Source: Burkholderiales bacterium
Lineage (GTDB): Bacteria > Pseudomonadota > Gammaproteobacteria > Burkholderiales > Burkholderiaceae_E
Direction of reading: 5' to 3'
Assembly: GCA_027489195.1 (NCBI GenBank)
Contig: JAIYAG010000425.1
Coordinates: forward strand, 1-8,536
DNA length: 8,536 nt
Shown: one piece after another, positions 1 to 5,889 of the stretch
Layout of the letters: each line of letters starts with the position of its first letter
Position numbering within the stretch: position 1 is the first letter of the stretch
Program-made: the position numbers and the translations under genes
The notes under the pieces: model-generated
What the model saw: the letters and a program-made list of their open reading frames with translations, nothing else
What the model was told of the DNA's origin: nothing
Database searches by the model: none

Positions 1-77
1 CGCAGCCGCGCGTCGCCGTCGAAGGCCATCGCCCGGAAGGTGTCGGGGATCGCGGGCGGGTCGGTGTCGAGGGTCAC
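1..77 (-). CDS. 5' fragment of a gene leaving the window, possibly a medium-chain dehydrogenase/reductase
   Basis: A reading frame opens with GTG at 77-75 and stays open to the left edge, giving 25 codons; read from the start codon it is M-TLDTDPPAIPDTFRAMAFD followed by GDARLR. GGAG lies 6 bases upstream of the GTG, which is good ribosome-binding spacing. The gap to the stop of the DUF4010 gene upstream is 59 bp on the same strand, so it could be the third gene of the uspA operon. The stretch 'FRAMAFDGDARLR' resembles the first beta strand of zinc-type alcohol dehydrogenases and quinone reductases (K/R-A-M-V-F-D-G-P-G...). That resemblance is from memory and covers too few residues to settle the family. 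The GTG start and the fragment length keep confidence low; it could also be a chance open frame. Confidence 0.4.
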   Translation of the reverse strand, partial: MTLDTDPPAIPDTFRAMAFDGDARL

Positions 78-136
78 GGTCGTCTCCCGGGACGGAACGG
101 GCGGTACGTGTCGTGCGGGGCGTCGGCGGGCCGCCG

Positions 137-1405
137 TCAGGCGCCCCGTCGCATCAGCATCACCACGGCGCCGATCGCGAGCGCCATCGCCACGAAGCCG
201 GCCGCGCAGTCGCGCCCGAGTGCCGCGGTCCCGGCGACGCGCGCGAGGCCGGCCTTGAAGACCAGGTTCGCGACCACCGCGATCGCGATCGCCGTGGTCG
301 CGGTATCGGTGCCGATGTCGCCGACGCCGTGCAGGCGGGTGACCGCCAGCGTGATCGCGTCCACGTCGGTCAGCCCCGAGACCGCCGCGACGGCGTACAG
401 CGCCCCGTCGCCCAGGCGCTGCGCACCGACCGCGGCCAGCAGCGACACGAGGCCGTACGCCAGCCCGAAGCCGAGCGCGACCCGCAGGTCGGTCGGGTTG
501 CGTACCTCGGGCAGCGGCGCCGCAGCCTCGCGCCGTGCGCGCGGCAGCAGCCACGCAGCCACCGGCAGGCAGGCCGCGATCGCCGCGCCGCCGACGGCGG
601 CGACGCCCGGCAGCAGGCGCGGCTGCGCGATGGCCGTCAGCAGCGCGAGGCGCACGAGCATCGTCAGGTTCGACAGCAGCACCATCGCGGCGGCCATCGC
701 CGGCCCGCCGCCGGCCTTCGCATGCCGGGCGAACACCAGCGTGGTCGCGGTCGACGACACCAGCCCGCCCGCCACCGCCGCGAGCGGTGCGCCATGACGG
801 CGGCCCGCGAAGCGCAGCAGCAGCCAGCCGACGAGCCCGACGCCGGCCACCAGCACCACCATCAGCCAGATCTCGCGCGGGTTGAGCGATCCCTGCGGAC
901 CGAACGCGCGGTCGGGCAGCAGCGGCAGCGCGATGAAGGTCAGCGCGCCGAACTGCAGGATGGGGACGAGGTCGTCGCGACCCAGGCGCCCGGCGACACC
1001 GTGCAGTTCGCCCTTGAAGACGAGCAGGGCGGCGACCACGATCGCGACCGGAACGGCGAGCCGCTGCTCGCCCAGTCCGCACAGCAGCCCGAGCGCGCCG
1101 GTGACCACCATCGCGACCATCGAGGTGGTGGGCGCCTCGCCCTGCCGCGCGTGGTCGTGCCAGTAGGCGGTGACCGCGATCGCGGCGACGATCGACAGGC
1201 CCACCGGCACCAGCAGCGGCTGCTCCAGGCGCCGCGACAGGTCCGCCGCAAGGGCACCCAGCAGCGCGATCAACCCGAAGGTCCGGATCCCTCGCGAGTC
1301 GCCCTTGCGTTCGCGGTCGATCCCGATCAGCAGGCCGATCGCGACCGCCGTGCCCAGCCCGGGGCCGGCGGCGAGCAGGGTCTCGTCCATCCCGCCCGCC
1401 GCCAT
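137..1405 (-). CDS. MgtC/SapB-type integral membrane protein with C-terminal DUF4010 domain
   Basis: The product is 422 residues, rich in hydrophobic helices (roughly ten or more predicted membrane spans), so it acts in the inner membrane. The N-terminal part (about 15-140) is MgtC/SapB-like, with the motif GLLIGIDRERKG at 24-35 followed by RTFGLIALLGAL. The C-terminal part (about 180-415) is DUF4010, with GGLVSSTATTL at 213-223, NP at 303-304, and SGLTDVDAITL at 343-353. Function is not established for this family. MgtC relatives are linked to magnesium limitation and to control of ATP synthase, but that should not be transferred to a DUF4010 protein without proof. The start at 1405 is preferred because AGGG (1415-1412) sits 6 bases upstream; a second ATG at 1390 (MDETLL) is possible. 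It lies 15 bp after the uspA stop and is almost certainly cotranscribed with it. Length is usual for the family and nothing looks broken. Confidence 0.9.
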   Translation of the reverse strand: MAAGGMDETLLAAGPGLGTAVAIGLLIGIDRERKGDSRGIRTFGLIALLGALAADLSRRLEQPLLVPVGLSIVAAIAVTAYWHDHARQGEAPTTSMVAMVVTGALGLLCGLGEQRLAVPVAIVVAALLVFKGELHGVAGRLGRDDLVPILQFGALTFIALPLLPDRAFGPQGSLNPREIWLMVVLVAGVGLVGWLLLRFAGRRHGAPLAAVAGGLVSSTATTLVFARHAKAGGGPAMAAAMVLLSNLTMLVRLALLTAIAQPRLLPGVAAVGGAAIAACLPVAAWLLPRARREAAAPLPEVRNPTDLRVALGFGLAYGLVSLLAAVGAQRLGDGALYAVAAVSGLTDVDAITLAVTRLHGVGDIGTDTATTAIAIAVVANLVFKAGLARVAGTAALGRDCAAGFVAMALAIGAVVMLMRRGA

Positions 1406-1420
1406 TCGGGGCCCTGCGGC

Positions 1421-2260
1421 TCAGTGCGCGAACAGCACCGGCACGGTCATCGACTCGAGGATGGTGCGGGTCGCGCCGCCCATCACGAACTCGTAGGCGC
1501 GCGAGTGGCCGTAGCCGCCCATCACCAGCAGGTCGGCCTGGAAGTCGTCGGTCCGCGACAGCATCTGGTTGCCGATGTCGACGTCCTTGGAGGTCGAGCC
1601 CGAGACGTTGGCCTTGACGCCGTGGCGCGCCAGGAAGGTCGCGATGTCGGCGCCGGGCACGTCGCCATGGCCGCCGCGGCCGGCGCGGGCGTTGAAGGTG
1701 GTGACCTGCACCTCCTGCGCCCGGCGCAGCAGCGGCATGGCCGAACTCACCGCGCGCGCGGCCTCGCGGCTCGCGTTCCAGGCCACCATCGGCCGGTGGC
1801 CGATCGTCGCGAACTCGCCGGCATAGGGGACGACCAGCACCGGTCGGCCCGAGCCCATGATCACGCGACCGATGAAGTCGGGCGTGACGTCGTTGGCCGC
1901 ATCGTCGTCGTACTGGCCGACGACGATCAGGTCGGCGTAGCGGCCGTGCTCGTTGACGACCGTGGCCGGGTCACCGGTCTCGCTGCGCCACTCGACGGCC
2001 CGCCCGAGCGTGGGCGCGATCCGGTCGAAGGCGGCGCGCGCCTCCGCGTCCTTGCGCTCCTGGAAGCGCAGCAGCTCCTGCGCGACGAAGGCGCCGCCGT
2101 CGGCGACGAAGGGCTCGCTGTAGAGCGGCGACATGATGCTGTAGAGCGCGACCAGGTGCGCGTCGTGCGCATCGGCCAGGCGGGCTGCGGCCTGCAGGCG
2201 CCGGCCGGCGCGCTCGGTCGAGTCGAAGTGGGCGAGGATGGTCTTGTAGCCGAAGCTCAT
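1421..2260 (-). CDS. Tandem-domain universal stress protein (UspA family)
   Basis: The product is 279 residues, two Usp domains in series, presumed cytoplasmic. Domain 1 (about 1-148) begins MSFGYKTILAHFD and ends in the typical beta strand PVLVVP (140-145). Domain 2 (about 155-279) ends in TVPVLFAH. The second domain keeps the nucleotide-binding loop G-x2-G-x9-G at G248, G251 and G261, followed by G262 where ATP-binding Usps usually have Ser or Thr. The first domain has no such loop: after VVGQYDDDA (113-121) the glycines are lost, so it is probably a non-binding partner domain. Usp proteins help cells survive stress such as growth arrest and low oxygen; no enzymatic reaction can be assigned. 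The open frame continues far upstream, but the start at 2260 is fixed by AGGAG 5 bases before ATG and by the family N-terminus. It is the first gene of the operon with the DUF4010 gene, downstream of an FNR-type site. Confidence 0.95.
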   Translation of the reverse strand: MSFGYKTILAHFDSTERAGRRLQAAARLADAHDAHLVALYSIMSPLYSEPFVADGGAFVAQELLRFQERKDAEARAAFDRIAPTLGRAVEWRSETGDPATVVNEHGRYADLIVVGQYDDDAANDVTPDFIGRVIMGSGRPVLVVPYAGEFATIGHRPMVAWNASREAARAVSSAMPLLRRAQEVQVTTFNARAGRGGHGDVPGADIATFLARHGVKANVSGSTSKDVDIGNQMLSRTDDFQADLLVMGGYGHSRAYEFVMGGATRTILESMTVPVLFAH

Positions 2261-2265
2261 GTCCG

Positions 2266-2270
2266 CTCCT
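2266..2270 (-). promoter_or_regulatory. Ribosome binding site deciding the uspA start
   Basis: Minus-strand AGGAG lies 5 bases before the ATG at 2260. It picks this start over the in-frame upstream codons, which extend the open frame to 2974 through the talB gene and are not credible. Confidence 0.75.
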
Positions 2271-2321
2271 GAAGGTCTCGGTGAGGGGCGCGCCGCGTCG
2301 GGGCGGGCGTCCATGGGTGAC

Positions 2322-2327
2322 AGCGTA
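2322..2327 (-). promoter_or_regulatory. Candidate -10 element of the uspA promoter
   Basis: Minus-strand TACGCT matches TATAAT at its three most important positions (T1, A2, T6). Its centre is 31 bases downstream of the FNR-type palindrome centre, the distance expected when the activator sits near -41.5 at a class II promoter. Transcription would begin near 2315, leaving a leader of about 55 bases. The hexamer alone is weak; the support comes from its spacing to the palindrome. Confidence 0.4.
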
Positions 2328-2348
2328 CGGCGGCGCGCGTCGCTCGAG

Positions 2349-2362
2349 TTGACCTGCGTCAA
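2349..2362. promoter_or_regulatory. FNR/ANR/DNR-type operator
   Basis: The 14 bases TTGAC-CTGC-GTCAA form a perfect inverted repeat with a 4-base spacer. This fits the binding pattern TTGA(C/T)-N4-(G/A)TCAA of the Crp-Fnr family oxygen and nitric-oxide regulators (FNR, ANR, DNR, FixK). The centre is 95 bases from the uspA start codon and 122 bases from the talB start codon. With the -10 candidate at 2327-2322 it would lie at about -40.5 of the uspA promoter, an activating position. Universal stress genes are known members of ANR/FNR regulons in pseudomonads and related bacteria. The site is seen directly; which regulator binds it is inferred. Confidence 0.75.
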
Positions 2363-2366
2363 TGGA

Positions 2367-2382
2367 CCCGGGCGGGCCCGGG
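2367..2382. repeat. GC inverted repeat next to the FNR-type operator
   Basis: CCCGGGC (2367-2373) and GCCCGGG (2376-2382) are exact inverted copies separated by 2 bases, starting 4 bases after the palindrome on the talB side. It could fold as a hairpin in a long talB leader, or it may simply reflect the base composition. No run of T follows. Confidence 0.4.
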
Positions 2383-2449
2383 CAGCCGCTCGACCGATGA
2401 TGATCCGGCCGCGCCGGCCAAGCCGGCAATCCCCGGCGGCCGGAGCGGC

Positions 2450-2455
2450 TACCAT
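2450..2455 (+). promoter_or_regulatory. Weak candidate -10 element for talB
   Basis: TACCAT matches TATAAT at 4 of 6 positions and would start transcription near 2462, giving a leader of about 16 bases that still contains the talB ribosome binding site. No convincing -35 hexamer lies 16-18 bases upstream, so this is only a candidate. Confidence 0.2.
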
Positions 2456-2468
2456 GTCGGTCCCGTAC

Positions 2469-2472
2469 GGAG
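2469..2472 (+). promoter_or_regulatory. Ribosome binding site deciding the talB start
   Basis: GGAG lies 5 bases before the ATG at 2478. It favours the start MNALDRLKTL over the in-frame ATG at 2454 (MSVPYGADM...), whose extra residues are not part of the family. Confidence 0.65.
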
Positions 2473-2477
2473 CCGAC

Positions 2478-3419
2478 ATGAACGCGCTCGACCGACTCAA
2501 GACCCTGACCACCGTGGTCGCCGACACCGGCGACTTCAACACGATGAAGGCGTACGCCCCGCGCGACGCCACGACCAATCCGACGCTGATCCTCAAGGCG
2601 GTCGGCAAGCCCGAGTACCGGGGGCTGCTCGACGAGACGGTCGCGCAGCACCGCGGCGAGCCGCTCGAGGCCCTGGTCGACCGGCTGCTGGTGCGCTTCG
2701 GTCGCGAGATCCTCGCGATCGTCCCGGGGCGCGTGTCCACCGAGGTCGATGCGCGGCTGTCCTTCGACGCCGAGGCCACCATGGCGCGGGCGCGGCGCAT
2801 CGTCGCGCTGTACGAGGCGGCCGGCATCGGACGCGAGCGCATCCTGGTCAAGATCGCCGCGACCTGGGAAGGCATCCGGGCCGCCGAGCGGCTCGAGCGC
2901 GACGGCATCCACTGCAACCTGACGCTGCTGTTCGGCTTCCCGCAGGCCGTCGCCTGCGCCGATGCCGGCATCACGCTGATCTCGCCGTTCGTGGGCCGGA
3001 TCTACGACTGGTACCGCAAGCGCGACGGCACGGACTTCGACGGCGAGTCGGATCCCGGCGTCGCGTCGGTGCGCCGCATCCATGCCTACTTCAAGAAGTT
3101 CGGTTATCCGACCGAGGTGATGGGCGCGAGCTTTCGCAATGTCGGCCAGATCCTGGCGCTCGCCGGCTGCGATCTGCTGACCATCAGCCCGGAACTGCTC
3201 GAGCAGCTGCGCGCCTCGGACGCCGAGGTGCCGCGCCGGCTCGATCCGGCCGCCGCGGCGAAGGCCGCGATCGAGCGGGTGCGTTTCGACGAGAAGCAGT
3301 TCCGCTTCGAGCTGAACGAGGACGCGATGGCGAGCGACAAGCTCGCCGAAGGGATCCGGGCATTCGTCGCCGATGCCCGCAAGCTCGACGGTCTGATCGC
3401 GGCGGCAGGCGCCGCCTGA
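2478..3419 (+). CDS. talB: Transaldolase, TalB type
   Basis: This enzyme moves a dihydroxyacetone unit between sedoheptulose 7-phosphate and glyceraldehyde 3-phosphate, forming erythrose 4-phosphate and fructose 6-phosphate, in the non-oxidative pentose phosphate pathway of the cytoplasm. The product is 313 residues, against 317 in E. coli TalB, and can be aligned by eye end to end. Seen motifs are TTVVADTGD (11-19, with Asp16), DATTNPTLIL (30-39), PGRVSTEVDARLS (83-95, with Glu89), and the Schiff-base lysine region ILVKIAATWEGIRAAE, in which Lys125 is the catalytic lysine. NCNLTLLF-type, SPFVGRI and MGASFRN motifs follow, and the C-terminal KLAEGIR helix is present. The start at 2478 is chosen from the ribosome binding site and family alignment. 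It is transcribed alone: divergent from the stress operon and convergent with dut. All key residues are present. Confidence 0.97.
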   Translation: MNALDRLKTLTTVVADTGDFNTMKAYAPRDATTNPTLILKAVGKPEYRGLLDETVAQHRGEPLEALVDRLLVRFGREILAIVPGRVSTEVDARLSFDAEATMARARRIVALYEAAGIGRERILVKIAATWEGIRAAERLERDGIHCNLTLLFGFPQAVACADAGITLISPFVGRIYDWYRKRDGTDFDGESDPGVASVRRIHAYFKKFGYPTEVMGASFRNVGQILALAGCDLLTISPELLEQLRASDAEVPRRLDPAAAAKAAIERVRFDEKQFRFELNEDAMASDKLAEGIRAFVADARKLDGLIAAAGAA

Positions 3420-3434
3420 TCCGGTGGTGGACCG

Positions 3435-3451
3435 GCGCGCCGGCGGCGCGC
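3435..3451. terminator. GC hairpin between convergent talB and dut, possible bidirectional terminator
   Basis: GCGCGCC (3435-3441) and GGCGCGC (3445-3451) form a perfect 7-bp stem of G-C pairs with a 3-base loop, in the 51-bp gap between the two converging stop codons. A smaller repeat, CCGGT-N5-ACCGG (3421-3435), precedes it. Location and stem strength suit a terminator for both genes. No T-run follows on either strand, so classical intrinsic termination is not shown. Confidence 0.4.
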
Positions 3452-3470
3452 GGACGCAGGGCCCGGCGCC

Positions 3471-3938
3471 TCAGCCGCGCCCGGTGCTGCCGAAGCCGCC
3501 CGCGCCGCGCTGGCTCGCGGTGAAGTCCTCGACCACGCGAAAGCGTGCGCGGGCCACCGGCACGATCACCATCTGCGCGATCCGGTCCATCGGCTGCACG
3601 GTGAAGGTACCGGACTCGCCCGACTCGACCGGATTGCGGTTCCAGCACGAGACCATCAGCGGACCCTGGTAGTCGGAGTCGATCAGGCCGACCAGGTTGC
3701 CGAGCACGATGCCGTGCTTGTGCCCCAGCCCCGAGCGCGGCAGCAGCACCGCGGCGTAGCCGGGGTCGGCGAGGTGGACCGCGAGGCCGGTCGGGATCAG
3801 CACCGTCTGGCCCGGCGCGATCCGCAGCGGCGCGTCGATGCAGGCACGCAGGTCGAGGCCGGCGCTGCCGTCGGTGGCATAGGCGGGGAGCGCGTCGCGC
3901 ATCCGCGCGTCGAGCACTTTCAGGTCGATGTCGATCAT
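3471..3938 (-). CDS. dut: Deoxyuridine 5'-triphosphate nucleotidohydrolase (dUTPase)
   Basis: The enzyme hydrolyses dUTP to dUMP and pyrophosphate, which keeps uracil out of DNA and supplies dUMP for thymidylate synthesis. It normally acts as a homotrimer in the cytoplasm with magnesium. The 155-residue product has all five trimeric dUTPase motifs in order: AGLDLRA (26-32), PRSGLG (67-72), GLIDSDYQG (84-92, with Asp89 as the catalytic residue), RIAQMVIVPV, and the C-terminal glycine-rich arm RGAGGFGSTG, which closes over the nucleotide. The start at 3938 gives the normal length. Its ATG overlaps the TGA of the preceding gene as ATGA, and no clear ribosome binding site precedes it, so translation probably depends on reinitiation from the upstream gene. 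It is the last gene of the ileS-lspA-coaBC operon. Confidence 0.97.
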   Translation of the reverse strand: MIDIDLKVLDARMRDALPAYATDGSAGLDLRACIDAPLRIAPGQTVLIPTGLAVHLADPGYAAVLLPRSGLGHKHGIVLGNLVGLIDSDYQGPLMVSCWNRNPVESGESGTFTVQPMDRIAQMVIVPVARARFRVVEDFTASQRGAGGFGSTGRG

Positions 3939-4621
3939 GGGGCGTCCGGTGGGCGCGGCCTGCGCGAGCGGTTGCGCAGCACGAGGAAGGCGACGACGGC
4001 GCCGACGACCAGCAGGCCGGTCGCGTCGCCGAGGTCGTGCGTCGCCGCGGACAGGATCGACAGCAGGATCCACAGCGCCGCCACGCCGAAGAGCACGAGC
4101 ACGATCCGGTCCTTGAGCGGGCGGCTCGACCAGATGGCGACCGCGCCGGCCACCGCCGCAGACGGGTCGGGCAGGGCGCCGGGCGAGGCGGCGCGCGGCG
4201 GCACGGCGCGAGTGCGGCCTTCGGCCATCCCGGGCGGGCCGTAGGGGGCCGCCGCCCGGGCGGCGGCCGGCTGGGGATCGGCGTGCGCCGTCCCGCTTCC
4301 GTGACCGAAGCCCGCGGTATCGGTGTCGCCGGACGCGCGCGCGGCGCCGGACGCAGGCCCGTCGTCGGCGGCCGGCGGGCCGCCGCCGAAGCGCGGATCC
4401 TGCGGCCGCTGCCCCATCGTCGCGGGCGCCGTCGGCGAGCCGGTGAAGCGGCCGGCGCGGGCGGCGCGCGAGTCGGCGTCCTCGAGCCCGAGCGTCTCGT
4501 CGACCCGCATGCGGTGCGCCGAGGGCGCGCTCGCCGCCTCGAGCAGCCGCGCGAAGTCGCCGTCGCGCGGCGCGCCGCCCAGCTCGCGGGCGCCCGCGCG
4601 CCCCGGCTCGGGCAGGGCCAT
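3935..4621 (-). CDS. Unrecognised protein: long disordered N-terminal part plus C-terminal membrane hairpin
   Basis: I do not recognise this 228-residue protein. Residues 1-160 are rich in Ala, Gly, Pro and charged residues, with little predicted structure apart from a short possible helix near FARLLEAAS (about 23-31). The C-terminal part has two hydrophobic segments, about 173-192 (IVLVLFGVAALWILLSILSA) and 202-215 (GLLVVGAVVAFLVL), joined by a short polar turn (THDLGDAT). The flanks RPLKDR and RNRSRRPRPP are basic, so by the positive-inside rule both ends should be cytoplasmic. The gene is coupled on both sides: its ATG shares a base with the coaBC stop (TGATG) and its stop overlaps the dut start (ATGA). 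These junctions and the membrane hairpin argue that it is real. Upstream AGGCG is a weak and distant ribosome binding site. No function can be assigned; a role tied to CoA or dUTP metabolism is not implied by position alone. Confidence 0.8.
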   Translation of the reverse strand: MALPEPGRAGARELGGAPRDGDFARLLEAASAPSAHRMRVDETLGLEDADSRAARAGRFTGSPTAPATMGQRPQDPRFGGGPPAADDGPASGAARASGDTDTAGFGHGSGTAHADPQPAAARAAAPYGPPGMAEGRTRAVPPRAASPGALPDPSAAVAGAVAIWSSRPLKDRIVLVLFGVAALWILLSILSAATHDLGDATGLLVVGAVVAFLVLRNRSRRPRPPDAP

Positions 4622-5889
4622 CAGCAGCGCGCCTGCGGCAGCCGGCGCGCGATCTCGCCGACCAGCGCGGCGGCGAGCCGGGTCTTGCTCGCGCGCGGCA
4701 GCGTGGTCGTGCCCTGCGCGTCGATCAGCAGCAGCTCGTTGTCGTCGCGCCCGAAGGTCGCCTGGCCGATGTTCCCGACCAGCAGCGGCACGCCCTTGCG
4801 CCGGCGCTTGTCCTGGGCGTTGGCTTCCAGGTCCTCGGTCTCGGCGGCGAAGCCCACGCAGTAGGGGCCGCCGGGCATCGAGGCGACGCTCGCCAGGATG
4901 TCCGGGTTCTGCGCGAACTCGAGGGCCGGCGGCCCGCCGCCTTCGGTCTTCTTCAGCTTGCGCGTCGAGGCGTTCGCGACGCGCCAGTCGGCCACCGCGG
5001 CGACCGCGACGAACAGGTCCTGTCCGGCGAGCTCGGCCTGCACCGCTGCGAGCATCTCGCGCGCGCTGCGCACGTCGACGCGGCGCACGCCGAGGGGCGC
5101 GTCGAGCGCGGTCGGCCCCGACACCAGCACCACCTCGGCGCCCGCGTGCCGACAGGCCCGCGCGATCGCGTAGCCCATCTTCCCGGACGACAGGTTGGTG
5201 ATGCCGCGCACCGGGTCGATCGGCTCGAAGGTCGGTCCGGCGGTCACCAGCACACGGCGCCCGGCGAGCTGCTTGGGCGCGAAGAAGGCGATCGTCTCCT
5301 CGACGAGCTGCTGTGCCTCGAGCATGCGGCCGTCGCCGGTCTCGCCGCAGGCCTGCTCGCCGGCGCCCGGCCCGAGCACCGCGACGCCGTCGGCGCGCAG
5401 CGTCGCGACGTTGCGCTGCGTGGCCGCGGCCGACCACATCTGCCGGTTCATCGCGGGGGCCACCAGCAGCGGGCAGTCGCGCGCCAGCACCAGCGTCGAC
5501 AGCAGGTCGTCGGCCAGTCCGTGCGCGACCTTGGCCATGAAGTCGGCGGTGGCCGGGGCGACCAGGATCGCATCCGCGCCGCGCGACAGGTCGATGTGCG
5601 GCATGCCGTTGTCGATGCGGCCGTCCCAGGCGTCGGTGTAGACCGGCCGGCCGGTCAGCGCCTGGAAGGTCGCGGTGCCGATGAACTTGGTGGCCGCGTC
5701 GGTCATCGCGACCTGAACGGTCGCGCCGCGCCGCTGCAGCTCGCGGGCCAGCTCGCAGGCCTTGAACGCGGCCACGCCGCCGGTCACGCCGAGCAGCAGG
5801 TGCCGGCCGGCGAGCTCGCCGTCGGCGGGCGGGGCGATGGGCGAGGGGACGGACGAGGAGCCGGACGAGGAAGCGGTGGCGTCGGTCAT
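4621..5889 (-). CDS. coaBC: Bifunctional phosphopantothenoylcysteine decarboxylase / phosphopantothenate-cysteine ligase
   Basis: The protein carries out two consecutive steps of coenzyme A synthesis. The CoaB part joins 4'-phosphopantothenate to cysteine using CTP, and the CoaC part decarboxylates the product with FMN to give 4'-phosphopantetheine. The product is 422 residues, against about 406 in E. coli. CoaC (about 29-200) has GVTGGVAAFKA (34-44), the catalytic His98 in HIDLSR, PAMNRQMW (145-152) with Asn148, and Cys181 in the flap motif ACGETGDGRM. CoaB (about 208-420) has VTAGPTFEPID (215-225), ITNLSSGKMG (230-239) with Asn232, AAVADWR, and a lysine cluster at 311-314 in the expected place of the ligase lysine. 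Residues 2-25 are a Ser/Pro-rich extension outside the conserved fold. The start ATG directly follows the lspA stop (TGAATG), and the stop overlaps the next start (TGATG). Confidence 0.97.
   Translation of the reverse strand: MTDATASSSGSSSVPSPIAPPADGELAGRHLLLGVTGGVAAFKACELARELQRRGATVQVAMTDAATKFIGTATFQALTGRPVYTDAWDGRIDNGMPHIDLSRGADAILVAPATADFMAKVAHGLADDLLSTLVLARDCPLLVAPAMNRQMWSAAATQRNVATLRADGVAVLGPGAGEQACGETGDGRMLEAQQLVEETIAFFAPKQLAGRRVLVTAGPTFEPIDPVRGITNLSSGKMGYAIARACRHAGAEVVLVSGPTALDAPLGVRRVDVRSAREMLAAVQAELAGQDLFVAVAAVADWRVANASTRKLKKTEGGGPPALEFAQNPDILASVASMPGGPYCVGFAAETEDLEANAQDKRRRKGVPLLVGNIGQATFGRDDNELLLIDAQGTTTLPRASKTRLAAALVGEIARRLPQARC

Noticed and set aside
113..2272. A 719-codon open frame on the plus strand across the DUF4010 and uspA genes
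   Set aside because: Its product is a low-complexity Arg/Gly/Ala/His/Gln-rich string with no family features. It is an antisense shadow, caused by high GC content, of two well-recognised genes on the minus strand.
2349..2377. TTGACC at 2349-2354 read as a -35 hexamer for talB
   Set aside because: No -10-like hexamer follows at 16-18 bases (that stretch is all G and C), and the same bases are better explained as half of the FNR-type palindrome.
2454..2477. Upstream in-frame ATG at 2454 as the talB start
   Set aside because: It would add eight residues (MSVPYGAD) that do not fit the transaldolase N-terminus, whereas the ATG at 2478 has GGAG 5 bases upstream and gives the usual length.
4037..5201. 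Plus-strand open frames opposite the unknown gene and the end of coaBC, as alternatives to the minus-strand unknown gene
   Set aside because: They lack hydrophobic or structured segments, run into coaBC antisense, and have no suitable junctions. The minus-strand frame has start and stop overlaps with its neighbours and a plausible membrane hairpin.
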